Shown here in pieces: positions 16,253 to 23,004 of a DNA stretch of 64,000 nt; positions within the stretch are counted from its first letter, which is position 1; every line of letters begins with the position of its first letter. Location: assembly GCF_020447265.1 (NCBI RefSeq), contig NZ_JAJADR010000001.1, positions 1,240,001 to 1,304,000 of the forward strand. The letters are read 5' to 3'. Source of the stretch: Hymenobacter lucidus. Lineage in GTDB: Bacteria; Bacteroidota; Bacteroidia; Cytophagales; Hymenobacteraceae. The translations under genes were made by a program, and so were the position numbers. The notes under the pieces were generated by a model that saw only the letters and a list, made by a program, of their open reading frames with translations, was not told the DNA's origin and did not search any database.

Positions 16253-18619
16253 ATGTCCGCTTCCGAACAACCGAAAACTACCGCTGCTTCCCGCCCTCCG
16301 CGCCGCTGGCCCAACATCGTGGCGCGTACCGTCTGGGGGCTTTTCGTAATTGGCGTCGGCGTTTTCCTGCTCTACCCGATTCTGGTGAAAAGCAACTTTC
16401 TGTTCCTGTTTGGCAAGTCGCCGAGCCTGGAGGAAATGGAAAGCCCCAAGGTGGAGCAGGCTTCCGAGCTCTACACCGCCGATGGGGTGCTGCTGGGCAA
16501 ATACTTCCGCGAAAACCGTTCCCCGGTTCCGTTCAACAAGATTTCGCCCCTGCTCGTCAAAGCCCTTATTGCCACCGAAGACATCCGCTTCTACGAGCAT
16601 TCCGGCATCGACCTGACGGCCCTGGCGCGGGCCGTGGCCGGGCGCGGGCGCAACGGCGGCGGCTCGACCATTACCCAGCAGCTGGCCAAAAACCTCTACA
16701 AAATCCGGCGCGGCGACCGGGGCCTGCTGGGCTACATTCCCATCGTCAGCACCCTTATCAGCAAAACCAAGGAGTGGCTCACCGCCGTGGAGCTGGAAAA
16801 GCGCTACACCAAGGAGGAAATTCTGCGGATGTACCTCAACACCGTTGAATACGGCTCCCAGGCTTTCGGTATCAAGGTGGCGGCCAAAACCTTCTTCAAT
16901 ACCTCGCCCGACAGCCTCAACGCCGAGCAGGCTGCCATGCTGGTGGGTATGCTCAACAATCCGACGGCCTTCAACCCCCGCTTCCACCCCGAAACAGCCC
17001 TCAAGCGCCGTAACCTAGTACTAGCGCGGATGGGCCAGGCCAACGTGCTGACGGCCAAAGCCGCCGACTCAATTCAACAGCGGCCCATCGTGCTCCAGTA
17101 CCGCGTCGAGAAGCACATCGACGGCCCCGACACGTATTTCCGGGGTGCCGTCAGCCAGTTCGTCAACAAGTGGTGTGAAGCCAACGGCTACGACATGTAC
17201 CGCGACGGGCTGAAAATCTACACCAGCATCGATTCCAGGATGCAGGCCCACGCCGAGGATGCGGTGCAGAAGCGCATGAAAACGCTCCAGCAGCAGTTCG
17301 ACCGGTTCTGGAAAAACCGCGGCGGCAACCCCTGGGTTGACGACGAGGGCAAGGAAATTCCCGACTTCATTGAAACCCAGATGAAGCGCACCGACCAGTA
17401 CAAAGCCCTGGCCGCTCGTTACCAAGGCCAGCCCGCCCGCCTCGACTCGGCCCTGCACGCCAAGCGCCCGATGAAGGTATTCACCTGGAAAGGCGACGGC
17501 GACACCACGCTGGTGCTTTCTCCCCTCGATTCGCTGGCGTACTACAAGCACTTCCTACATGCGGGCATGATGACGATGGACCCCTTCACGGGCCACGTCA
17601 AGGCCTGGGTGGGTGGCATCAACTTCCGCTTCTTCAAGTACGACCACGTGAAGCAGGGTCGCCGCCAGGCTGGCTCCACGTTCAAGCCCTTCGTGTACCT
17701 CACCGCCCTCGACAACGGCTACACGCCCTGTGACCGGATCCGGGACCAGCGCGTGACCATCAACTACGTCGAAAATGGCAAGGACATGGAGTGGAAGCCC
17801 GACAACGTGACCCGCGAATACACCGGCATCAACATGACGCTGCGCCACGCTATGGCCCGCTCCGTCAACTCTGTAACGGCCCAGCTGACCGAGAAAGTAG
17901 GCTGGGACAATGTGGCAAAATACGCTCACAAAGTCGGTATTACCAGCCCCTTACTGCCAGTGCCCAGCATCGGTCTGGGCTCGGGCGGTGATGTGAGTGT
18001 GTACGAAATGGTAGATGCCTACAGTACTTTCGTCAACAACGGTTTCCAGAGCGAGCCGCAGTTTATTACCCGCATCGAAGACCGCAACGGCAACGTCATC
18101 AAGCAGTTTGACCCCAAGCAGAAGCGCGCCATTCCCTCCGAAACGGCCTGGCTGATGCTCTACATGCTGCGCGGCGGTATGGACGAGCCGGGCGGAACCT
18201 CGCAGGCCCTGTGGGAGTATGAGCTCTGGAAAAAAGACAATCAGATTGGCGGCAAAACCGGCACTACATCCAACTACTCCGATGGCTGGTACATGGGTGT
18301 CACCAAAGACCTCGTAACGGGCGTGTGGGTCGGCGGCGAAGACCGTAGTATCCACTTCTACGGCTCGCAGCAGGGCGAAGGAGGCCGTATGGCGCTGCCC
18401 ATCTTCGGTACCTATATGGAGAAACTCTACCAGGATGAGGACCTCGATATCACCATGGGCCCGTTCCCGAAGCCGACTTCCAAAATCACCAAAAAGTACA
18501 TCTGCGTATCCGAATCGGAGCCGCGCCGCCGTCGGGCCGAGCCCGTGGATACCATTGCCACGGATAACCTGCTGGAGCAGCTTAACAGCGGAGTTGTGCC
18601 CGTGCCAGATAGCCTGTAG
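16253..18619 (+). CDS. Bifunctional penicillin-binding protein 1A (glycosyltransferase/transpeptidase)
   Basis: A 788-residue class A PBP that polymerises and cross-links peptidoglycan at the outer face of the inner membrane. It has a single N-terminal anchor (TVWGLFVIGVGVFLLYPILV, residues 25-45). The GT51 domain holds the catalytic Glu109 in ATEDIRFYEHSG, GGSTITQQLAKNLY, and RYTKEEILRMYLNTVEYG. The transpeptidase domain holds the nucleophile Ser475 in GSTFKPF, the SVN motif in ARSVNSVTAQ, and K668-T-G-T. The C-terminus (about 735-788) is a low-complexity tail. All catalytic residues are in place. It has its own candidate promoter (TATATTTG at 16196). Confidence 0.95.
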   Translation: MSASEQPKTTAASRPPRRWPNIVARTVWGLFVIGVGVFLLYPILVKSNFLFLFGKSPSLEEMESPKVEQASELYTADGVLLGKYFRENRSPVPFNKISPLLVKALIATEDIRFYEHSGIDLTALARAVAGRGRNGGGSTITQQLAKNLYKIRRGDRGLLGYIPIVSTLISKTKEWLTAVELEKRYTKEEILRMYLNTVEYGSQAFGIKVAAKTFFNTSPDSLNAEQAAMLVGMLNNPTAFNPRFHPETALKRRNLVLARMGQANVLTAKAADSIQQRPIVLQYRVEKHIDGPDTYFRGAVSQFVNKWCEANGYDMYRDGLKIYTSIDSRMQAHAEDAVQKRMKTLQQQFDRFWKNRGGNPWVDDEGKEIPDFIETQMKRTDQYKALAARYQGQPARLDSALHAKRPMKVFTWKGDGDTTLVLSPLDSLAYYKHFLHAGMMTMDPFTGHVKAWVGGINFRFFKYDHVKQGRRQAGSTFKPFVYLTALDNGYTPCDRIRDQRVTINYVENGKDMEWKPDNVTREYTGINMTLRHAMARSVNSVTAQLTEKVGWDNVAKYAHKVGITSPLLPVPSIGLGSGGDVSVYEMVDAYSTFVNNGFQSEPQFITRIEDRNGNVIKQFDPKQKRAIPSETAWLMLYMLRGGMDEPGGTSQALWEYELWKKDNQIGGKTGTTSNYSDGWYMGVTKDLVTGVWVGGEDRSIHFYGSQQGEGGRMALPIFGTYMEKLYQDEDLDITMGPFPKPTSKITKKYICVSESEPRRRRAEPVDTIATDNLLEQLNSGVVPVPDSL

Positions 18620-18634
18620 CAGGCTAGGCTGAAG

Positions 18635-19204
18635 CTACCAGCCGCGTTGGATCAGTAGCTGTTTAGCTGCTTTTTCGTAAGTGCTGCCGTGCTTTTGCCG
18701 GAACTGCTGCAATTCTTCGATGCTGTTGAATAAGGTGCCTTCCATCGAAATCTCATCCCATACCAAGCCGATTCCGGGCACGAAGTACACTTCTCCATCC
18801 TGTCCGATAATACAAGCCTGCAGCTCGCTGGCTATTTCCAGCAGCAGATCCAGCACGCCGTCCCGCTGAAAGGCCACCACTGGAAAGTAAGCCTCACTTG
18901 CCGACAAGCTTAGTACCGCTAGCCAATACTCTGTCGAAGAGCTTGACTGTGGGTGTGCGGTGCCATGCTGCTTTCTAAAAATGCGACTTAGCTTCTCAGA
19001 AATCCTGGAAATGCCCGTTACGGGTTTCGGTTCAGCCGCTGGTGGCGCTGTCGTAAGCAACTCAATTGTATCCTCGGGCCGCAACGACGAGGCAAAACGA
19101 AGAGCAGCATGGCGTTGTACTACGCGTTGCCATTCTTCTGGCTTAATCGGTATTGGGGTAGCAAAATCGGGCGAGTACCGGGTGATGGTGCAATCGTACG
19201 ACAT
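18635..19204 (-). CDS. Hypothetical protein
   Basis: A 189-residue soluble protein with no recognised domain. The N-terminus YDCTITRYSPDFATPIPIKPEEWQRVV and a central beta section (VYFVPGIGLVWDEISMEGTLF) suggest a compact alpha/beta fold, with a low-complexity linker (HPQSSSSTEY) between. Base composition is visibly lower in GC than its neighbours, which hints at later acquisition. Such short orphans with an EWxxVVQ-type start are often found among immunity-like proteins, but there is no toxin next to it. It is convergent with the PBP gene (15 bases apart). Confidence 0.7.
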   Translation of the reverse strand: MSYDCTITRYSPDFATPIPIKPEEWQRVVQRHAALRFASSLRPEDTIELLTTAPPAAEPKPVTGISRISEKLSRIFRKQHGTAHPQSSSSTEYWLAVLSLSASEAYFPVVAFQRDGVLDLLLEIASELQACIIGQDGEVYFVPGIGLVWDEISMEGTLFNSIEELQQFRQKHGSTYEKAAKQLLIQRGW

Positions 19205-19238
19205 AGCACAGGCAAAGGCTCAACAGAAGCAAAAGAGC

Positions 19239-20153
19239 TTACTCTTCGCTGTAAAAAGACTCCAGCGCCCCTTTCAGTTGCGGATACTCGAACGTGAAAC
19301 CCTGCTTCAGCACTTTTTCGGCACTTACGCGCTGGGAGCCCAGCACGATTTCGCTCATCTCGCCCATCATCAGCTTCAGGCCGAAGGCTGGTACTTTGGG
19401 TAGCACCAGCGGGCGGTGCATCACCTCGGCCAGCGTCTCCGTAAATTCCTGGTTCGTCACCGGGTTGGGTGCCACTGCGTTGTAGGTACCCTGCCAGCGG
19501 GCGTCTTCCAGCACCTGAATAAAGAGGCGGCACAAGTCGTCGAGGTGAATCCAGGACATAAACTGCCGACCCGAGCCCAAGGGCGCGCCGGCCATCATTT
19601 TTACGGTGCGGGCCAGCGGCACCAGGGCGCCGCCCTCGGTGCTCAGCACAATGCCAATCCGCATCAGTACCGTCCGGATGCCCAGTTCCTGCACCTGCTG
19701 CCCGGCTTTTTCCCACTGCTGCGACACGGCCACTAGAAAGTCGTCGGGCGAGGCCGGCGGGGTTTCCTCCGTTACGAGCTGGTCGCCACTGTCGCCGTAG
19801 ATGCCAATGGCCGAGGCCGACAGAAACGTGCGTACGTGCTGGTTGCTCTTGGCCAGCTCCCGGGCTATGAGGCTGGTACCCTGCAGGCGGCTGGTCAGAA
19901 TGTCGCGCTTGCGCTCATTGGTCCACTTGCCATCCGATACGCTGGAGCCCGCCAGGTTAATGATGTAGTCGGCGTAGGGCACAGCAGCCTCATCGATGGT
20001 ACCCGCGCTGGGGTCCCAGCGGAAGCTGCGGTAGCGGCTCTGGCTGGGCTGCCGGCTTAGGATAGCCACTTCGTAGCCCGCATCAATGAGCATATCGGCC
20101 AGACGGGTGCCAATCAGGCCGGTACCACCGGTAATGAGAACTTTTCGGGACAT
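19239..20153 (-). CDS. TIGR01777 family NAD(P)-dependent epimerase/oxidoreductase
   Basis: A 304-residue extended SDR protein. The Rossmann glycine motif is at the start (VLITGGTGLIGTRLADML), and the family features YADYIINLAGSSVSDGKW, RTFLSASAIGIYGD and LVPLARTVKMMAGAPLGSGRQFMSWIHLDDL follow. The C-terminal DUF1731-like tail begins near TYNAVAPNPVTNQEF. This matches E. coli YfcH and plant SulA-like proteins; the substrate is unknown. It lies between an orphan gene and folE on the same strand, 105 bases from the latter. Confidence 0.92.
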   Translation of the reverse strand: MSRKVLITGGTGLIGTRLADMLIDAGYEVAILSRQPSQSRYRSFRWDPSAGTIDEAAVPYADYIINLAGSSVSDGKWTNERKRDILTSRLQGTSLIARELAKSNQHVRTFLSASAIGIYGDSGDQLVTEETPPASPDDFLVAVSQQWEKAGQQVQELGIRTVLMRIGIVLSTEGGALVPLARTVKMMAGAPLGSGRQFMSWIHLDDLCRLFIQVLEDARWQGTYNAVAPNPVTNQEFTETLAEVMHRPLVLPKVPAFGLKLMMGEMSEIVLGSQRVSAEKVLKQGFTFEYPQLKGALESFYSEE

Positions 20154-20258
20154 GTTCAGGGAGGCTGTCGGCAGGGAGCTGCCACCAGTTGGTGTTTGAG
20201 CGAAGTAGATAAAAAACAGGCCGCAAGCTACTACCTAATAGCGTACGGCTACCCTTTT

Positions 20259-20936
20259 TCATTTCCCGATCAGGCGCAAAAATTCGGCCCGCAGTGCCTG
20301 GTCATCCTTGAAAGCTCCGCCGTATTCGGCCGTCAGCGTGCTGCTGCCCGTGTCATTTACGCCCCGGCTCATCACGCACAGGTGGTCGGCTTCGATGAGG
20401 ACGGCCACGTTTTCGGTGCGCAGGGAGTGTTTCAGCTCCTCGGCAATCTGGCGGGTGAGGCGCTCCTGCACCTGGGGCCGGCGGGCGTAGTATTGTACCA
20501 CCCGGTTGAGCTTCGAAAGGCCTACCACATGCTCGCCCGGCAGGTACGCCACGTGCGCTTTGCCCATAATGGGCACGAAGTGATGCTCGCAGCACGAAAA
20601 CACGGTAATGTCCTTTTCTACCAGCAACTGATGGTAACCATAACGGTTCTCAAACAGCTTCACATCGGGCCGGTGCTTGGGGTCGAGGCCCCGGAACCAC
20701 TCGTGCACGTACATTTTAGCCACGCGCCGAGGGGTGCCCTTCAGGCTGTCATCGGTGAGGTCGAGGCCCAGCAACTGCATGATTTCGTGAAAATGCTCGG
20801 CAATGCCAGCAATTTTTTCTTCGTCCGATAAGGCAAAGGCATCCGGGCGAAGTGGAGTACGCAGGTCCGGCGCGAGGTGGGCGTCGGCGGGACCGGAGTT
20901 GTGCGCGGCTGCGGCCGCCGACACGTAATTATCCAT
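20259..20936 (-). CDS. folE: GTP cyclohydrolase I
   Basis: A 225-residue enzyme that converts GTP to 7,8-dihydroneopterin triphosphate, the first step toward folate and, in many bacteria, queuosine. Family motifs: ITVFSCCEHHFVPIMGKAHVAYLP with the zinc ligands Cys and His, GLSKLNRVVQYYARRPQVQERL, and the second zinc Cys in ADHLCVMSRGV. The ATG at 20936 was chosen since longer versions run into the queD gene in another frame. It overlaps the end of queD by 8 bases, so queD-folE form one unit, driven from the promoter at 21378-21405. folB (50415) is the folate-pathway partner in this window. Confidence 0.96.
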   Translation of the reverse strand: MDNYVSAAAAAHNSGPADAHLAPDLRTPLRPDAFALSDEEKIAGIAEHFHEIMQLLGLDLTDDSLKGTPRRVAKMYVHEWFRGLDPKHRPDVKLFENRYGYHQLLVEKDITVFSCCEHHFVPIMGKAHVAYLPGEHVVGLSKLNRVVQYYARRPQVQERLTRQIAEELKHSLRTENVAVLIEADHLCVMSRGVNDTGSSTLTAEYGGAFKDDQALRAEFLRLIGK

Positions 20937-21336
20937 GATATTCAACAAAGTTGCGGTCCGTTTCATACAGCGTGACCGACAGGGCGAGGTGCGGCTCGAC
21001 GTGAGTACGCAGCCGGTTCCAGATGACGACGGCGATATTCTCGGCCGTAGGGTTGAGGGTGCGAAAATCGTCGGTATCAAGATTCAGGTTCCGATGATCA
21101 AAGGTATCTAGAATCTCGCGCTTGATGAGGTTGCTCAGGCGTTTGAGGTCATATACGTAACCCGTATCCGGGTCGATAGCGCCCGTCAGACGCACCGTTA
21201 GCTCGTAGTTATGTCCGTGATAGTGAGGGTTATTGCACTTGCCAAATACCTGCTCGTTGTGCTCTTCGCTCCAGGCAGGGTTGTGCAGGCGGTGAGCAGC
21301 GTTGAAATGCTCGGTCCGGCATACAGTTATATTCAT
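20929..21336 (-). CDS. queD: 6-carboxytetrahydropterin synthase (PTPS family)
   Basis: A 135-residue member of the 6-pyruvoyl-tetrahydropterin synthase family. The zinc histidines are in TEHFNAAHRL and YHGHNYEL; the catalytic Cys is in FGKCNNPHYHG. It uses dihydroneopterin triphosphate, the product of FolE encoded directly downstream, to make the queuosine precursor 6-carboxytetrahydropterin (or 6-pyruvoyl-tetrahydropterin in the biopterin branch). The ATG at 21336 (MNITVCRTEHFNAAH) was preferred to an upstream in-frame start. Overlap with folE supports a shared pathway. The QueD assignment over biopterin synthase is likely but not proven. Confidence 0.9.
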   Translation of the reverse strand: MNITVCRTEHFNAAHRLHNPAWSEEHNEQVFGKCNNPHYHGHNYELTVRLTGAIDPDTGYVYDLKRLSNLIKREILDTFDHRNLNLDTDDFRTLNPTAENIAVVIWNRLRTHVEPHLALSVTLYETDRNFVEYHG

Positions 21337-21377
21337 AGGATTTAGGAACTGGTAATAGGGGCTTTTGTTTTGATTTC

Positions 21378-21405
21378 CAAATATATTACACGTATTCTGA
21401 GGCAA
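21378..21405 (-). promoter_or_regulatory. Promoter of queD-folE
   Basis: On the minus strand TTG (21405-21403), 17 bases, TATATTTG (21385-21378). Predicted start near 21371, about 35 bases before the queD ATG. It lies in a clearly AT-rich gap (21337-21550), unlike the rest of the window. Confidence 0.6.
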
Positions 21406-21540
21406 TATATAGCTTATCTTATTCTGGATTTATTTACATAGGTTTTGAATTATGGCAATAAACAATAGGGTGTATCCAATAAAATTAATATTTGTCAAAA
21501 AAAATCAAGTTCGGGTGAGTCAACATCACTCGAGTCTGGT

Positions 21541-21548
21541 TAAATTTG
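21541..21548 (+). promoter_or_regulatory. Candidate -7 box for the coiled-coil protein gene
   Basis: TAAATTTG matches TAnnTTTG, 74 bases before the ATG at 21622. The -33 region has no clear TTG. Confidence 0.4.
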
Positions 21549-21621
21549 GTGAGTTGGATTCCTGTCGCCGGAGCCAACCTCACCTTTTGTAACTTCTTTT
21601 TCCCCACTACTTCATTTCACT

Positions 21622-22332
21622 ATGAAACCAGGCGTACTCCTCTCTCTGCTCCTGATGCTTTTGCTATCGGTGACTGGCTACGCGCAGAAATCGCCCGTAG
21701 ATGAAACAGATATGGCCATTAAGGGTATTCCCCGTAAAGGTCAGCGTGTTACCATCCAGCTTGACAGCAAGCGCGTCGACGACTCGTGGCAGAAATCACT
21801 GAGCGAAAAGTTCGGCAGCAAGTTCAAATCGGACAAAGGTGTTTACACCATGGACGGTGTTGTAATCGAAGACATCTCCAAAACGCCAATCCGGGTAATC
21901 AGCAAAGTAGATGCTACTCCAACCGGCACGACCGTATGGTGGTCGATTGACTTGGGCAATGCTTACCTGAGCAAAGATGCAACTCCCGTGCAGTGGAAAT
22001 CGTCGGAGAAATACCTGAAGGATTTCGCCCGTATGCTCTACCGTGAAGACTTGGCCATCCAGGTTTCGGAAGCTGAAAAAGCGCTGGTTTCGTCGCAGAA
22101 CAACCACATGGCCGTTATCAACAAAGCTGACGCCATCAAGAAGGACATCGAGAAGAACAAGCTGAAGAAGCAGGAAATTCAGCAGCAGCTGGCTCAGAAC
22201 GCCGCTGAATTGCTCCAGTACAACAACCTGATTGACTCGAACCTGAAAGAGCAGGAAGCTGCCCGCGCCGACATTGTCAACATGCGCGTTGCGCTGGAGG
22301 CCGTGAAGGAGCGTATGAACAAGATTGAGTAG
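21622..22332 (+). CDS. Secreted protein with C-terminal coiled coil, unknown function
   Basis: A 236-residue exported protein. Residues 1-21 form a signal peptide (LLSLLLMLLLSVTGYAQ). A globular part follows (about 30-140, with TPTGTTVWWSIDLGNAYLS), then a heptad-rich helix from about residue 150 to the end (EKALVSSQNNHMAVINKADAIKKDIEKN and on). It has its own promoter candidate and a strong terminator. No family recognised. Codon use is somewhat A/T-richer than neighbours and close to that of ribosomal genes, which may mean high expression. Confidence 0.82.
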   Translation: MKPGVLLSLLLMLLLSVTGYAQKSPVDETDMAIKGIPRKGQRVTIQLDSKRVDDSWQKSLSEKFGSKFKSDKGVYTMDGVVIEDISKTPIRVISKVDATPTGTTVWWSIDLGNAYLSKDATPVQWKSSEKYLKDFARMLYREDLAIQVSEAEKALVSSQNNHMAVINKADAIKKDIEKNKLKKQEIQQQLAQNAAELLQYNNLIDSNLKEQEAARADIVNMRVALEAVKERMNKIE

Positions 22333-22347
22333 TTCGTCTTACTCCAT

Positions 22348-22383
22348 AAAAAAGCCCCGTCGAGCAATCGACGGGGCTTTTTT
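22348..22383. terminator. Terminator after the coiled-coil protein gene
   Basis: Perfect 16-bp stem (22348-22363 with 22368-22383), loop gcaa, flanked by A and T runs, so it can act in both directions for the convergent genes. Confidence 0.93.
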
Positions 22384-22403
22384 TATGCATTCAATGCTGA
22401 AAT

Positions 22404-22994
22404 TTATTTCATGGCCAGATGTACCTGCTGGTCGGCGGCCTTTTCATCTTTCCAGCCTACCAGCCGGATTTCCCCCAGCCGCCCCTGGTGCAGAAACCAC
22501 TGCTCCACCATGTCGCGGGCACTGGGATATTGCTTAAGCAGCGCCTTCCAGGACGTAACGCCCGGCAGAATCTGTTGGCTGGGCCGGGCTGGCACTGCTA
22601 CTACAACCTGTTCCAGCACCCCGTTGTCGTCGAGGGTAAGCAGCCCGATGGGAAGCACCTCTACCACGGTGCCCTGGGGCTGGGTTTCGGCCAGGATAAG
22701 CGCCTGTAGGGGCGCGCCAGTACTTGCCAGGCGCGTACCCGCTACGAAGCCCTGATTGCCGGGGCAGGGCAGAAATTCCACAATATGGTCGAGGCCGGCG
22801 CGCCGCACCGGTACAAAGCTTTTGTGCGCCACATCATAGCGCTGGGCATGGTTGGTACCCGCCGGCACTTCCACTACTACCTGCAGCAACTTGCGTTCCG
22901 CCGAAAAAGTGGGCAGTTGGGTATAGTCAGTCTGGCAACTGACTATACCCACGCTGACCACGCTTAGGGCTAGTATAGCAACAGTAAGCCGCAT
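22404..22994 (-). CDS. Inorganic pyrophosphatase-like lipoprotein with lost catalytic residues
   Basis: A 196-residue protein. It begins with a lipoprotein signal ending in the lipobox IVSC (Cys20). The rest follows the family I soluble pyrophosphatase fold: EVPAGTNHAQRYDV, FLPCPGNQGFVAGT, ALILAETQPQGTVVEVLPIG and VVVAVP. Compared with E. coli PPase, the metal-binding series DGDPxD (Asp65, 67, 70) is TGAPLQ here, the position of Asp102 is not acidic, and Lys29 is Gln. These residues are essential in known PPases, so hydrolysis is very unlikely. It starts 10 bases after the M1 peptidase gene and is probably co-expressed with it. Role unknown: a pyrophosphatase fold reused outside the cytoplasm. 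Confidence 0.82.
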   Translation of the reverse strand: MRLTVAILALSVVSVGIVSCQTDYTQLPTFSAERKLLQVVVEVPAGTNHAQRYDVAHKSFVPVRRAGLDHIVEFLPCPGNQGFVAGTRLASTGAPLQALILAETQPQGTVVEVLPIGLLTLDDNGVLEQVVVAVPARPSQQILPGVTSWKALLKQYPSARDMVEQWFLHQGRLGEIRLVGWKDEKAADQQVHLAMK

Positions 22995-23004
22995 AAGCTG
23001 GTGG

